Assembly: GCF_030812415.1 (NCBI RefSeq)
Contig: NZ_JAUSST010000002.1
Span: 186,001-250,000, forward strand
Reading direction: 5' to 3'
Source: Paenibacillus harenae
GTDB taxonomy: Bacteria > Bacillota > Bacilli > Paenibacillales > Paenibacillaceae
DNA: 64,000 nucleotides
Positions 54,106 to 62,195 of the stretch are shown here, one piece after another. Below the pieces are notes generated by a model. That model was not told the origin of the DNA and made no database searches. It saw only the letters and a list, made by a program, of their open reading frames with translations. Position numbers and translations under genes: made by a program. Every line of letters starts with the position of its first letter. The stretch's first letter is position 1.

Positions 54106-54229
54106 CATCATAACATGGTCGACGGTTAATGGAATTAAATCGATTTCTTTAAAAAATATAGCGTTTCCGATTATTCGAAGAGAGAGGGTTGCCCGCATGC
54201 ATAGCGTAATCATTGTCGATGACGAGATT
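54106..54229. repeat. Duplicated GH8/regulator intergenic region, copy B
   Basis: Aligns with 51938-52060. Immediately before it, GGCAATTGATGTACCCATCA resembles the GH8 start region of copy A (TGCTAATTTTGAACTCATCA), suggesting a few leftover bases of a deleted GH8 gene. Confidence 0.88.
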
Positions 54230-55768
54230 TATTTCCGCAAAGGTCTTATAAGGATGATTGATTGGGAAGGAAACGGCTATCAAGTGATAGGCGAGGCCGA
54301 CAACGGAGAAGACGCGCTTGCGATGATCCGGGATAAAAATCCCGATCTGGTCATCACCGACATTCGGATGCCCGTTCTGGACGGTCTAGACTTAATCCAG
54401 GCGGCAGAGAAAGAGAAGCTTGATACGGAATTTGTCATTATTAGCGGACATAACGATTTCCATTACGCGCAGCAGGCCGTTCGTTTCGGCGTGCTGGATT
54501 ACGTGCTTAAGCCGGTAGACGAGGACGACATCGTGGACGCGCTGGGCAAGCTGCGGGACAAGCTGACGAAGAAGCGGCAGCTTCAGGAGCGAAGACGCAT
54601 GCTGTTGAGCGAGAAGCAGATCGAAGCGCTGATTCGCGGGGAATCCGAGGGAGCGGCGACAGAGGATTGGATGGAGCATGAGATGGCGTCTGGACCTCAG
54701 ACGTTCACGTACGCGATGATCGAGCTGAACAATGTTCACCCGTGGAGCGACAGGAAGCAGCCATCGAAGGAAGAGCTGCGCGCAGCTATTCGGGAAGCGG
54801 TGCGGCAATTGGTTCCAAGCGCCTCCGATCCCATTCTCTATGAGCATCGCAGAACATACGGGTTGATCGTTCCGGGCCTGTATCTCACCGAAGCCGGAGG
54901 CAACGTACGTGCGTTTATGGAGCTTCTGTTATTGCGCCTTGACGAGCGGTATGAGCTCGAATTCCGTGCTTATACGGGAACAACCGTCCAACAATTGAAC
55001 CATATCAAGGAATCGTATATAAGCGCCAAGGAAGCATTGAGTTACAAGTATTATAGAAGCCCCGATCGCGTCATTGCCATTTCGGATGTGAGCGGAACGG
55101 AACTTGTATACGGTCAATTGGACGATGACGTATGCCGAAGGCTGGTGGAGGCCGTTGAGGAGAACGATTCGAACGAGATGAAACAGGTAATCGACTCGTT
55201 ATTTTCAGAATTTCGCGATAAACGGTTTTCACCTGAAGCAATCAAGACCGGCATTGTCCAATGCGTTCTTGTAATTTGCAAATCGATTAGGGGCATGGAA
55301 GGGGACGAAACCGAGCTTTCGTCCTTCGAACCGGTCATTAATTGGCATGACCATAACGTCACGCTGGAGGAGATCAGGCGCTTGCTTACCGCATTCGTCT
55401 TCGAGGCCGGCGATCTGGTGGGCACGCTGTATCGGACTTACGGCAAGGGCCGAATACACAAAGTCAAAACGTACGTGGATCAGAATTACAGCAAAAATAT
55501 TAGCTTGAAAACCATAGCCAGCCAATTCTACATGAACCCCGCTTATTTGGGGCAGCTCTTCAAAAGAAATTACGGGTTGTACTTTAACGATTATTTGCAG
55601 AAGCTGCGCATTGCGGAAGCCAAAAAGCTGCTTCGGATAAAGGATCTGCGAATCTACGAGGTGGCTGAGCGTGTGGGCTTTAACAATCCTGATTATTTCG
55701 TTACCCAATTCGATAAGCTGGAGCGAATGACGCCATCCGAATATCGAAATAAATTAAACCTGCAATAG
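54197..55768 (+). CDS. Orphan response regulator, YesN type
   Basis: A 523-residue regulator with no kinase gene beside it. Receiver with Asp55 (LVITDIRMP) and LKPVDED; C-terminal AraC domain (ISLKTIASQF, LRIYEVAERV, end MTPSEYRN). ATG at 54197 continues the conserved leader also present in the relic at 52028; an in-frame upstream frame from 53972 runs over the duplicated non-coding segment and is not used. Ribosome site AGAGAGGG. It directly precedes the importer and GH43-CBM6 genes and probably activates them, with a kinase encoded elsewhere (the nearest is at 47121) or lost. Confidence 0.9.
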   Translation: MHSVIIVDDEIYFRKGLIRMIDWEGNGYQVIGEADNGEDALAMIRDKNPDLVITDIRMPVLDGLDLIQAAEKEKLDTEFVIISGHNDFHYAQQAVRFGVLDYVLKPVDEDDIVDALGKLRDKLTKKRQLQERRRMLLSEKQIEALIRGESEGAATEDWMEHEMASGPQTFTYAMIELNNVHPWSDRKQPSKEELRAAIREAVRQLVPSASDPILYEHRRTYGLIVPGLYLTEAGGNVRAFMELLLLRLDERYELEFRAYTGTTVQQLNHIKESYISAKEALSYKYYRSPDRVIAISDVSGTELVYGQLDDDVCRRLVEAVEENDSNEMKQVIDSLFSEFRDKRFSPEAIKTGIVQCVLVICKSIRGMEGDETELSSFEPVINWHDHNVTLEEIRRLLTAFVFEAGDLVGTLYRTYGKGRIHKVKTYVDQNYSKNISLKTIASQFYMNPAYLGQLFKRNYGLYFNDYLQKLRIAEAKKLLRIKDLRIYEVAERVGFNNPDYFVTQFDKLERMTPSEYRNKLNLQ

Positions 55769-55832
55769 ATTATTTGGGGAGAAATCAATAATTTTTGAGG
55801 AATTCGATGCAGTTAGGCGGGTAAACGAACGA

Positions 55833-55846
55833 TGTAATCGCTTTTA
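55833..55846. promoter_or_regulatory. Candidate cre site ahead of third importer
   Basis: TGTAATCGCTTTTA matches 13 of 14 positions of TGWNANCGNTNWCA and lies about 50 bases before the binding-protein start. Confidence 0.5.
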
Positions 55847-55894
55847 TACTTAGGTTGTACGTACATTTAGATTAAGAGAGGGGTAAGAAGAAAA

Positions 55895-57601
55895 GTGAAG
55901 AAAAACAAAGTTTTGCTTCTCAGCCTGGCTGCTGCCTTAATGCTGTCCGCCGTGACGGCCTGCTCCGGCAACAACAGCAACAACACGGACAAGCCAACTG
56001 CAACGAACGCCGCAACCGGTGATAACGGCGGATCGGAGCCGACAAAGGAAAAGGTAACGTACACGATCTACAACGGCGTGGCGGGATCCAAGGACGGCAA
56101 CACAAACGAGACGACGATCGGCAAAATGCTCGAGGACCAAACGGGCGTCAACTTCAAGCTGGAGTTTCTCGTTGGCGACTTGAACACGAAGATCGGCACG
56201 ATGATCGCGGCCAACGAATATCCGGACGTGCTTATTCCGGACGCGGCGATGGAAGAAGTTATGAATGCGGGAGCATTCATTCCGCTAGACGAGTTGATCG
56301 AGGAACATGGTCCAAACATCAAGCGGGTATACGGTAATAAGCTTGATCAAATGAGATCGGCTGACGGCAAGCTTTACATTCTTCCGATCGCCGCCCAGGT
56401 TGGCGAGTTCATTCCGGATCCGGAAGCGGGCGCAGGATTCTGGATTCAGCGCCGCGTGCTCGAGGAAGCGGGTTATCCGGTCGTTAAGACGCTTGACCAA
56501 TACATCAAGCTGATCGAGGACTATGAGGCGAAGCATAAGGACGAGAAGCTGACAGGCCTCATTTCGCTTACGCATGACTGGAGATTCTTTGCAACGGCCA
56601 ATCCGCCGATGCACTTGATGGGTTATCCGAATGACGGCAACGTCATGATCAATGGGGACACTCTGGAAGCGAAGACGTATGCCGGTGACGAAGCTACGAA
56701 GAAATGGCTGAAGACGCTGAACGATCTAAATGCGAAGGGCTTGTTCGACAAAGCTTCGTTCGTAGACAATTATGACCAATATATCGCGAAGTTGACGTCG
56801 CACAACGTGCTTGGCTTCTTCGATTACAAATGGCAAGTGGATAACGCGCTTAACGTGCTGAAGGATGCGGCGCGCAAGGATCCGTCCTTGGATAAGTACA
56901 GATACTTCCCGCTGCCGATTACATTCGACGAGAGCATTACTGACGCTTACATCGATGCAGAAGGAGGCGTTGTTACAAACCGCGGTATCGGCATCACGGT
57001 CAGCGCCAAAGATCCGGTCCGCATTATCGAATATTTCGACAACTTGTTGAAAGAAGAGAACCAAATCCTGACGTCGTGGGGTATTAAAGGCGAAACGTAC
57101 GAGGTCAACGAAGAAGGCCGCTACTACCGTACACAAGAGCAAATCGACAAAATCAACGAAGCGTTCAACGAGGAATTCGGCTTCAAATATTATAGCTGGA
57201 ACTGGCCAATGTACGGCGCCAACTCGACACTTTCCGACGGCAATGCCAAGGGCGTAGCCATTCAGCCGGAAGTGTTCCAAATGAGCCTGACGGAAGCGGA
57301 TAAAGCAATTTTGGGCAAATACGGCGTTCAAACGTATTCCCAAATGTTCGCAAAGCCTGTATTCCGCCCATGGTATCCGGCATGGGGCTTCGCGAAGGAG
57401 CAAAATTCGCCGGAAATCATGTGGGAAACGAAAAAGGACGAGCTGACGAAGAAGTACTACCCGAAAATGGTTCTTGCTGATCCTGGCAAGTTCGAGTCGG
57501 TATGGGAAGATTACATGAAAGAATTCGGCAAACTGGATACAGCTGGCTATGAGAAGTGGACGACGGAAAAAGCCAAGGCGAAAGTAGAAGCTGTTAAATA
57601 A
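55895..57601 (+). CDS. Extracellular solute-binding lipoprotein (LplA-like)
   Basis: Binding subunit of 568 residues. GTG start after AGAGAGGGG; lipobox VTAC followed by an Asn/Thr-rich tether. Mature part: TIGKMLEDQTGVNFKLEF, MIAANEYPDVLIPDA and KWTTEKAKAKVEAVK at the end. Unlike in the operons at 1 and 29247, the binding protein is first in the operon, before the permeases, and is separated from them by a hairpin. Ligand inferred to be an arabinoxylan-derived oligosaccharide from the GH43-CBM6 gene in the operon. Confidence 0.92.
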   Translation: MKKNKVLLLSLAAALMLSAVTACSGNNSNNTDKPTATNAATGDNGGSEPTKEKVTYTIYNGVAGSKDGNTNETTIGKMLEDQTGVNFKLEFLVGDLNTKIGTMIAANEYPDVLIPDAAMEEVMNAGAFIPLDELIEEHGPNIKRVYGNKLDQMRSADGKLYILPIAAQVGEFIPDPEAGAGFWIQRRVLEEAGYPVVKTLDQYIKLIEDYEAKHKDEKLTGLISLTHDWRFFATANPPMHLMGYPNDGNVMINGDTLEAKTYAGDEATKKWLKTLNDLNAKGLFDKASFVDNYDQYIAKLTSHNVLGFFDYKWQVDNALNVLKDAARKDPSLDKYRYFPLPITFDESITDAYIDAEGGVVTNRGIGITVSAKDPVRIIEYFDNLLKEENQILTSWGIKGETYEVNEEGRYYRTQEQIDKINEAFNEEFGFKYYSWNWPMYGANSTLSDGNAKGVAIQPEVFQMSLTEADKAILGKYGVQTYSQMFAKPVFRPWYPAWGFAKEQNSPEIMWETKKDELTKKYYPKMVLADPGKFESVWEDYMKEFGKLDTAGYEKWTTEKAKAKVEAVK

Positions 57602-57612
57602 TTTTTGTTAGA

Positions 57613-57653
57613 GATAGGCCGGGCCATGCACCTGTATTCACGTCCGGCCTATC
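57613..57653 (+). terminator. Intercistronic hairpin after binding protein
   Basis: GATAGGCCGG (57613-57622) pairs perfectly with CCGGCCTATC (57644-57653); the following GCTATTTCC is not a good T run. It probably sets higher binding-protein than permease expression through partial termination or mRNA protection. Confidence 0.55.
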
Positions 57654-57697
57654 GCTATTTCCGTACAGATGATTAGGTACCGGAAGGAGAGGAATTC

Positions 57698-58672
57698 ATG
57701 GAGACTAACGCGATAGAGACAACGAGTATGCCGCCTTTGAAGGAGAAACCGAAAGGGATCAAGCTGTTCTTTGTGAAGCTGCTGCAGCAGCGTGCGCTTG
57801 TAATAATGTCAGTGCCATTTTTGATCTGGCTCATCCTATTTAAGTATGTTCCGATCTGGGGCTGGACGATCGCTTTCCAGGATTACAAGCCTGCACTCGG
57901 GTTTTGGGATCAGAAGTGGATCGGCTTTCACCATTTCGAATTTTTGTTCGGGGACGATCGGTTCCTGCGGGTACTTCGCAATACGCTTGCGATGAGTGCC
58001 ATTAACCTTGTTTTTGGTTTTTTGACTGCGATTATTCTTGCGCTTCTGTTGAACGAGATACGGAAGGTAGCTTTCAAGCGGGTCGTACAGACGGTTAGTT
58101 ATTTGCCGCATTTTATTTCTTGGGTCGTGGCGGCCAGCATCATCCAAACGACGTTGTCGCCAGACGGCATCATCAATGAACTGTTGGTTTGGTTTGGATT
58201 TGTGAACGAAGGAAATGAAATCTTATTTTTGGGCATTCCTGAATACTTCTGGACGATCTTCGGAGCAAGCTCGATATGGAAGGATATCGGATGGAACACT
58301 ATCGTTTACTTGGCCGCTATGACAACCATAGACCCTGCGCAATACGAAGCGGCGGAGATCGACGGCGCGAACAGGCTTCAGAAGATGACGTTCATTACGC
58401 TGCCTGGCATCAAATCGGTCGTCATCGTGCTGTTAATCATGAATATCGGATATTTGCTGGAATCGGGGTTCGAGCCGCAATATTTATTGGGCAACGGCAT
58501 GAACGTGGACTATTCCGAGAACATTGACATATTTGTTTTGAAATACGGCATCGCGCAGAGCAACTTCTCCCTTTCTATCGCGGCAGGCATGTTTAAGACG
58601 GTAGTAAGCTTCATCCTGTTGTTCGTAGCGAACAATGTTGCGAAACGCATGGGCGAATCCAGACTATTCTAG
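57698..58672 (+). CDS. Sugar ABC transporter permease, LplB type
   Basis: A 324-residue permease with a long charged N-terminal tail and six membrane segments. EAA loop YEAAEIDGANRLQKMTF near residue 222, then ITLPGIKSV; ends KRMGESRLF. ATG after AAGGAGAGG. It shares FKRVVQTVSYLPHFISWVV with the LplB-type permease at 29247 (FKRFVQTVSYLPHFISWVV), so the two are paralogues. Confidence 0.93.
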   Translation: METNAIETTSMPPLKEKPKGIKLFFVKLLQQRALVIMSVPFLIWLILFKYVPIWGWTIAFQDYKPALGFWDQKWIGFHHFEFLFGDDRFLRVLRNTLAMSAINLVFGFLTAIILALLLNEIRKVAFKRVVQTVSYLPHFISWVVAASIIQTTLSPDGIINELLVWFGFVNEGNEILFLGIPEYFWTIFGASSIWKDIGWNTIVYLAAMTTIDPAQYEAAEIDGANRLQKMTFITLPGIKSVVIVLLIMNIGYLLESGFEPQYLLGNGMNVDYSENIDIFVLKYGIAQSNFSLSIAAGMFKTVVSFILLFVANNVAKRMGESRLF

Positions 58673-58689
58673 AACAGGAGGAAAATCAG

Positions 58690-59628
58690 ATGGCTGCAAG
58701 CGATGTGAAACTGAACAAGAAATACAAAATCCAAACCTCGATCGGCGATCGTATATTCGACATCTGCAACTATACTTTTATGATTTTGTTGATGATCGTC
58801 ACGCTATATCCGTTTATTAACGTATTGGCCGTGTCGCTCAACGACGCACAAGACTCGCTTAAAGGCGGCATTTACTTGCTGCCAAGGGTGTGGTCGCTGG
58901 ACAACTATCAATACATTTTCAAGGAAGCGACGATCTTCCATGCCACATTGATCTCGATTTTACGTACGGTCATCGGAACGGTCTTGACGGTGCTATGTTC
59001 CGCCATGGTGGCCTTTTCGATCAGTAGGCAGGACTTTGTGCTGCGGAAGTTTGTTACGGTTGCTTTTATATTGACCATGTATTTTAACGGCGGCCTGATT
59101 CCTACTTTTTTGTTGATGAGAGATATGAATCTGGTAGGCAGCTTTTGGGTTTATATTTGGCCGGGCTTGATCGGCGTCTTCAACTTGATCATTATCCGTT
59201 CCTTTATCGAGAATTTGCCGGAGAGCATTCTTGAATCGGGCAAAATCGACGGTGCCGGCGATTTCCGGACGTTCTTCAGCATCGTGCTGCCGCTGACGAC
59301 TCCCGTGCTCGCCACAGTGGCCTTGTTCTCGGGCGTCTCTCAATGGAATTCCTGGTTCGACGTGTTCCTGTACAACTCTTCGCATATCGATCTAAGCACG
59401 CTGCAGTACGAGTTGCAGAAGATCCTGCAAAACTCCAACACGACTGCCGGTACGTCGGGCATGGACGGCATGATAAGCGGCGCGAACGGAGCGCAGCAAA
59501 ATACGGTCACGCCTCTATCCGTACGGGCAACTATGACGATCGTTGCTTCCGTGCCGATTATTATGGTATATCCGTTCCTGCAAAAGTACTTTGTCAAAGG
59601 CATGATGGTAGGCGGCGTAAAAGGCTAA
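58690..59628 (+). CDS. Sugar ABC transporter permease, YtcP type
   Basis: A 312-residue permease, 17 bases after its partner. Six membrane segments, EAA loop ILESGKIDGAGDFRTFF near residue 183, end VKGMMVGGVKG. It is somewhat longer than the other YtcP proteins because of an extra N-terminal tail and a Ser/Gly/Asn-rich insert (SNTTAGTSGMDGMISGANG) near residue 260 in an extracytoplasmic loop. ATG after ACAGGAGGA. Confidence 0.93.
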   Translation: MAASDVKLNKKYKIQTSIGDRIFDICNYTFMILLMIVTLYPFINVLAVSLNDAQDSLKGGIYLLPRVWSLDNYQYIFKEATIFHATLISILRTVIGTVLTVLCSAMVAFSISRQDFVLRKFVTVAFILTMYFNGGLIPTFLLMRDMNLVGSFWVYIWPGLIGVFNLIIIRSFIENLPESILESGKIDGAGDFRTFFSIVLPLTTPVLATVALFSGVSQWNSWFDVFLYNSSHIDLSTLQYELQKILQNSNTTAGTSGMDGMISGANGAQQNTVTPLSVRATMTIVASVPIIMVYPFLQKYFVKGMMVGGVKG

Positions 59629-59686
59629 AGGGTGTTGCCCCGGGTCTCGAAACGTTATTCCGTTTCTTAAACAGCAAAGTAAGACA

Positions 59687-59717
59687 GAATCAAGCACCCA
59701 TGTTGGGTGCTTGATTC
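59687..59717. terminator. Inverted repeat between permease and GH43-CBM6
   Basis: GAATCAAGCACCCA (59687-59700) and TGGGTGCTTGATTC (59704-59717) pair perfectly with a three-base loop and no T run. It may limit read-through into the GH43-CBM6 gene. Confidence 0.55.
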
Positions 59718-59849
59718 GTTATGATGTGTTTCGGACCTATCGTTTTTCCCGAATCCTAGAACTTGACGGGTAATGAATGAGTGTCAGGCAGGTTGTTCCT
59801 GACCCTAGTTGACCTTACTATGTTCAGTAATAGGGAAAGAGGTGACAGC

Positions 59850-61844
59850 TTGCTGACGGCAAAGAAGCGTCTTGGACTCGTATTCGCCCTGGTTGGGACG
59901 GCTGTGGCCATGTTCCTTCTCGTCCAGTCGAAGGCTGATCGGAACGAAGCGGAGCAAGAACCAACCCCTGCTGTATTGTCGGCTTATCTAAAGGAAGAGA
60001 CGGTAGAGGTAAGCAAGGAGAAGGACAAAACCTATGACGTGAAATTACTCATCGACGACTTCCCGGATGGGGCAGAAGTTACGCAAATTCGCGTCTTGCT
60101 GCACATTCCGGCCGCGTTCGAAGCCAATGCGATCGTTCCGAACCCGAGCAACGTATCGGCGGCAACCGTCGCGTTCCAGCCTTCAGAGGAAGGCCTGGAG
60201 CTTCGGATCGGCAATGACGACGGTTCGGTTATTTCATTCGCCAACCTGGATGGCAGCAAAGAGCTAGCAACGATTACATTAAAACAAAAACGGGAGTTGA
60301 TTCTGACAATGAAAGAAGAATTGAATGTAAGCAGCCTGGAGATCGTAGAATCCGATAATAAAAGCACGGCGTATGACGTGAGCGGAGCATCCGCCAAGCT
60401 GAGCTATGAGCCGCCGGCCAGCGCGATCGGCAAGCTTCCGCAGAACGGCAATCCGATCGTGTCGCATAAATTCGGCGCCGATCCTTACGCGCTCGTACAT
60501 GATGGCCGCGTCTACATCTACAGTACTTACGACGTGCTGGAGTATGACGCAGCCGGTGAAGTGAAGGACAATTCATACGGTTCGATCAACCGACTGTCCG
60601 TCGTTTCTTCCTCCGATTTGATGAACTGGACGGATCACGGCTTCATCAACGTCGCTGGTCCAAAAGGCGAAGCCAAATGGGCTACGCAATCATGGGCGCC
60701 GGCAGCCGCCCATAAGGTTATCGACGGCAAGGACAAGTTCTTCCTGTACTTCGCGAACAACGCCAGCGGCATCGGCGTGCTGACGAGCGACAGTCCGACC
60801 GGTCCTTGGATCGATCCGATCGGCAAGCCGCTTATTTCGAGATCGGCGCCGGCTGCTGAGGGCGTAACTTGGCTCTTTGATCCGGCCGTGCTGGTCGACG
60901 ACGACGGCAAGGGGTATATTTATTTCGGCGGAGGCGTTCCCGAGGGCAAAGACGAGAAGCCGGATACGGCGCGCGTCATGCAGCTTGGCGACGATATGAT
61001 CAGCGTCGTCGGCGAAGCGGCCGTCATTCCGGCGCCGTTCATGTTCGAGGATGCCGGCATCAATAAAGTCGGAGGCACTTATTATTATACGTACTGCTCG
61101 AACTTCTACACCGGCGTTCGCCCTGAAGGAAGCCCGCCGGCAGGAGAAATCGCCTACATGACGAGCAATAATCCGATGGGACCGTGGACGTACCAAGGCA
61201 CCATTCTGAAAAATCCCGGCCACTTCTTCGGCGTTGGCGGCAACAATCACCATGCCATGTTCCAGTTCGAAGACGAGTGGTACATCGCTTATCACGCCCA
61301 AACGTTGTCCAAAGCGATGGGCGTTCCGAAAGGCTATCGCTCAACGCATCTGAACAAAGTAAGCTTCGGAGCGGACGGAGCAATTCAAGCGATCGAAGCG
61401 GACTTAAAGGGTGTTCCGCAGCTTTATAAGTTTGATCCGTTCGTTCGCGTGGGAGCGGAGACGCTCGCATGGAGCGCAGGCATCGATGCGTTGCCGCAGA
61501 AGATGGATGATAGAGGGACGGCAGTCGCGGAAGTTGCGATTGGGGCCGTTCATAATGGCGATTGGGCGGCTGTGGCTGGCGTTGACTTCGGTAATGGAGC
61601 GTCCACATTCACAGCGTCCGTAGCGGGCGGAAGCGACGATGCCGTTATCGAGCTTCGTCTGGACAGTCCGGATGGTAAGCTGATCGGTTCGCTTGCCGTG
61701 CCTGAGGCGAACGGCTCTTCAAGCTGGAGCGAAGCAACGACGGCAGTGGAGGGCGCGGAAGGCGTTCACGATCTGTATTTCGTGTTCAAAGGCAAGGCAG
61801 ATACAGAGCTGTTTACATTCAATGCATGGCAGTTCAGCAAATAA
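59850..61844 (+). CDS. Membrane-anchored cohesin-like/GH43/CBM6 arabinofuranosidase-type enzyme
   Basis: Exported enzyme of 664 residues. TTG 59850 after AAAGAGGTGACAGC is chosen; a longer frame from 59781 has no ribosome site. AKKRLGLVFALVGTAVAMFL is a signal anchor with no clear cleavage site, so the protein may stay in the membrane. Domains: cohesin-like about 41-187; GH43 about 191-524 with Asp211 (GADPYALV), Asp344 (FDPAVLVDDD) and Glu433 (AGEIAYM); CBM6 about 528-663. The arrangement and motifs repeat residues 917-1540 of the giant GH43 protein. GH43-CBM6 enzymes of this type are arabinoxylan arabinofuranohydrolases or xylosidases. It is the last gene of the third importer operon. Confidence 0.88.
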   Translation: MLTAKKRLGLVFALVGTAVAMFLLVQSKADRNEAEQEPTPAVLSAYLKEETVEVSKEKDKTYDVKLLIDDFPDGAEVTQIRVLLHIPAAFEANAIVPNPSNVSAATVAFQPSEEGLELRIGNDDGSVISFANLDGSKELATITLKQKRELILTMKEELNVSSLEIVESDNKSTAYDVSGASAKLSYEPPASAIGKLPQNGNPIVSHKFGADPYALVHDGRVYIYSTYDVLEYDAAGEVKDNSYGSINRLSVVSSSDLMNWTDHGFINVAGPKGEAKWATQSWAPAAAHKVIDGKDKFFLYFANNASGIGVLTSDSPTGPWIDPIGKPLISRSAPAAEGVTWLFDPAVLVDDDGKGYIYFGGGVPEGKDEKPDTARVMQLGDDMISVVGEAAVIPAPFMFEDAGINKVGGTYYYTYCSNFYTGVRPEGSPPAGEIAYMTSNNPMGPWTYQGTILKNPGHFFGVGGNNHHAMFQFEDEWYIAYHAQTLSKAMGVPKGYRSTHLNKVSFGADGAIQAIEADLKGVPQLYKFDPFVRVGAETLAWSAGIDALPQKMDDRGTAVAEVAIGAVHNGDWAAVAGVDFGNGASTFTASVAGGSDDAVIELRLDSPDGKLIGSLAVPEANGSSSWSEATTAVEGAEGVHDLYFVFKGKADTELFTFNAWQFSK

Positions 61845-61861
61845 AGCAGCATACGTGGTTT

Positions 61862-61898
61862 GAGCAGCGCCAGTCGGATCATCCGGCTGGCGCTGCTC
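61862..61898 (+). terminator. Terminator of the third importer operon
   Basis: GAGCAGCGCCAG (61862-61873) pairs with CTGGCGCTGCTC (61887-61898), followed by GTTTC. Confidence 0.8.
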
Positions 61899-61930
61899 GT
61901 TTCATGTCATGAATTCCGCTTGCGTCACCG

Positions 61931-62006
61931 TGTAAGAGCCAATTTGATCTTACAGAGAGAGGCTGCGTTTGTGACCGCGTCTGTAAGTGCGCATAGGCAC
62001 TTACAG
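61931..62006. promoter_or_regulatory. Paired operator: two TGTAAG-N12-CTTACA palindromes
   Basis: Site 1 at 61931-61954 (TGTAAGA...TCTTACA) and site 2 at 61981-62006 (CTGTAAGTGC...GCACTTACAG). Both have the same N12 spacing and lie exactly 51 bases apart, near five helical turns. About 190 bases upstream of the ABC exporter. Confidence 0.5.
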
Positions 62007-62147
62007 AACGAATACGGAAGATCGAGTCCGCTTGCGCCTCTTAGCTTTGATGCAACGCTAGTGATTATCGTCCGGATGTCCTTTTTCTCCAAAACCTATC
62101 GTTTATAGGGTGAACGAACAAGAAACGAACAGGTACTTCTTCAGAAA

Positions 62148-62161
62148 TGAAAACGTTAAAA
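62148..62161. promoter_or_regulatory. Weak cre-like site
   Basis: TGAAAACGTTAAAA matches 13 of 14 cre positions but lies only 35 bases before an exporter gene with no sugar role, so it may be chance. Confidence 0.25.
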
Positions 62162-62195
62162 TGATAAATGACAACAATAAACGAGGAGGACAGCG

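Larger units (their letters stand above)
53100..54196. other. Decayed region between esterase and orphan regulator
   Basis: 1.1 kb without an intact gene. Contents in order: a terminator (53251-53301), an unidentified degenerate coding stretch (53300-53577), a sialate O-acetylesterase front (53578-53706), the decayed GH8 terminator copy (53990-54060), and the duplicated regulator leader (54106-54229). It reads as the debris of deleted genes. Confidence 0.7.
61845..62195. other. Regulatory region upstream of the exporter
   Basis: 351 bases without a gene. It contains the GH43 terminator (61862-61898), two TGTAAG-N12-CTTACA palindromes (61931-61954 and 61982-62005), and a cre-like site at 62148-62161. 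Confidence 0.65.
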
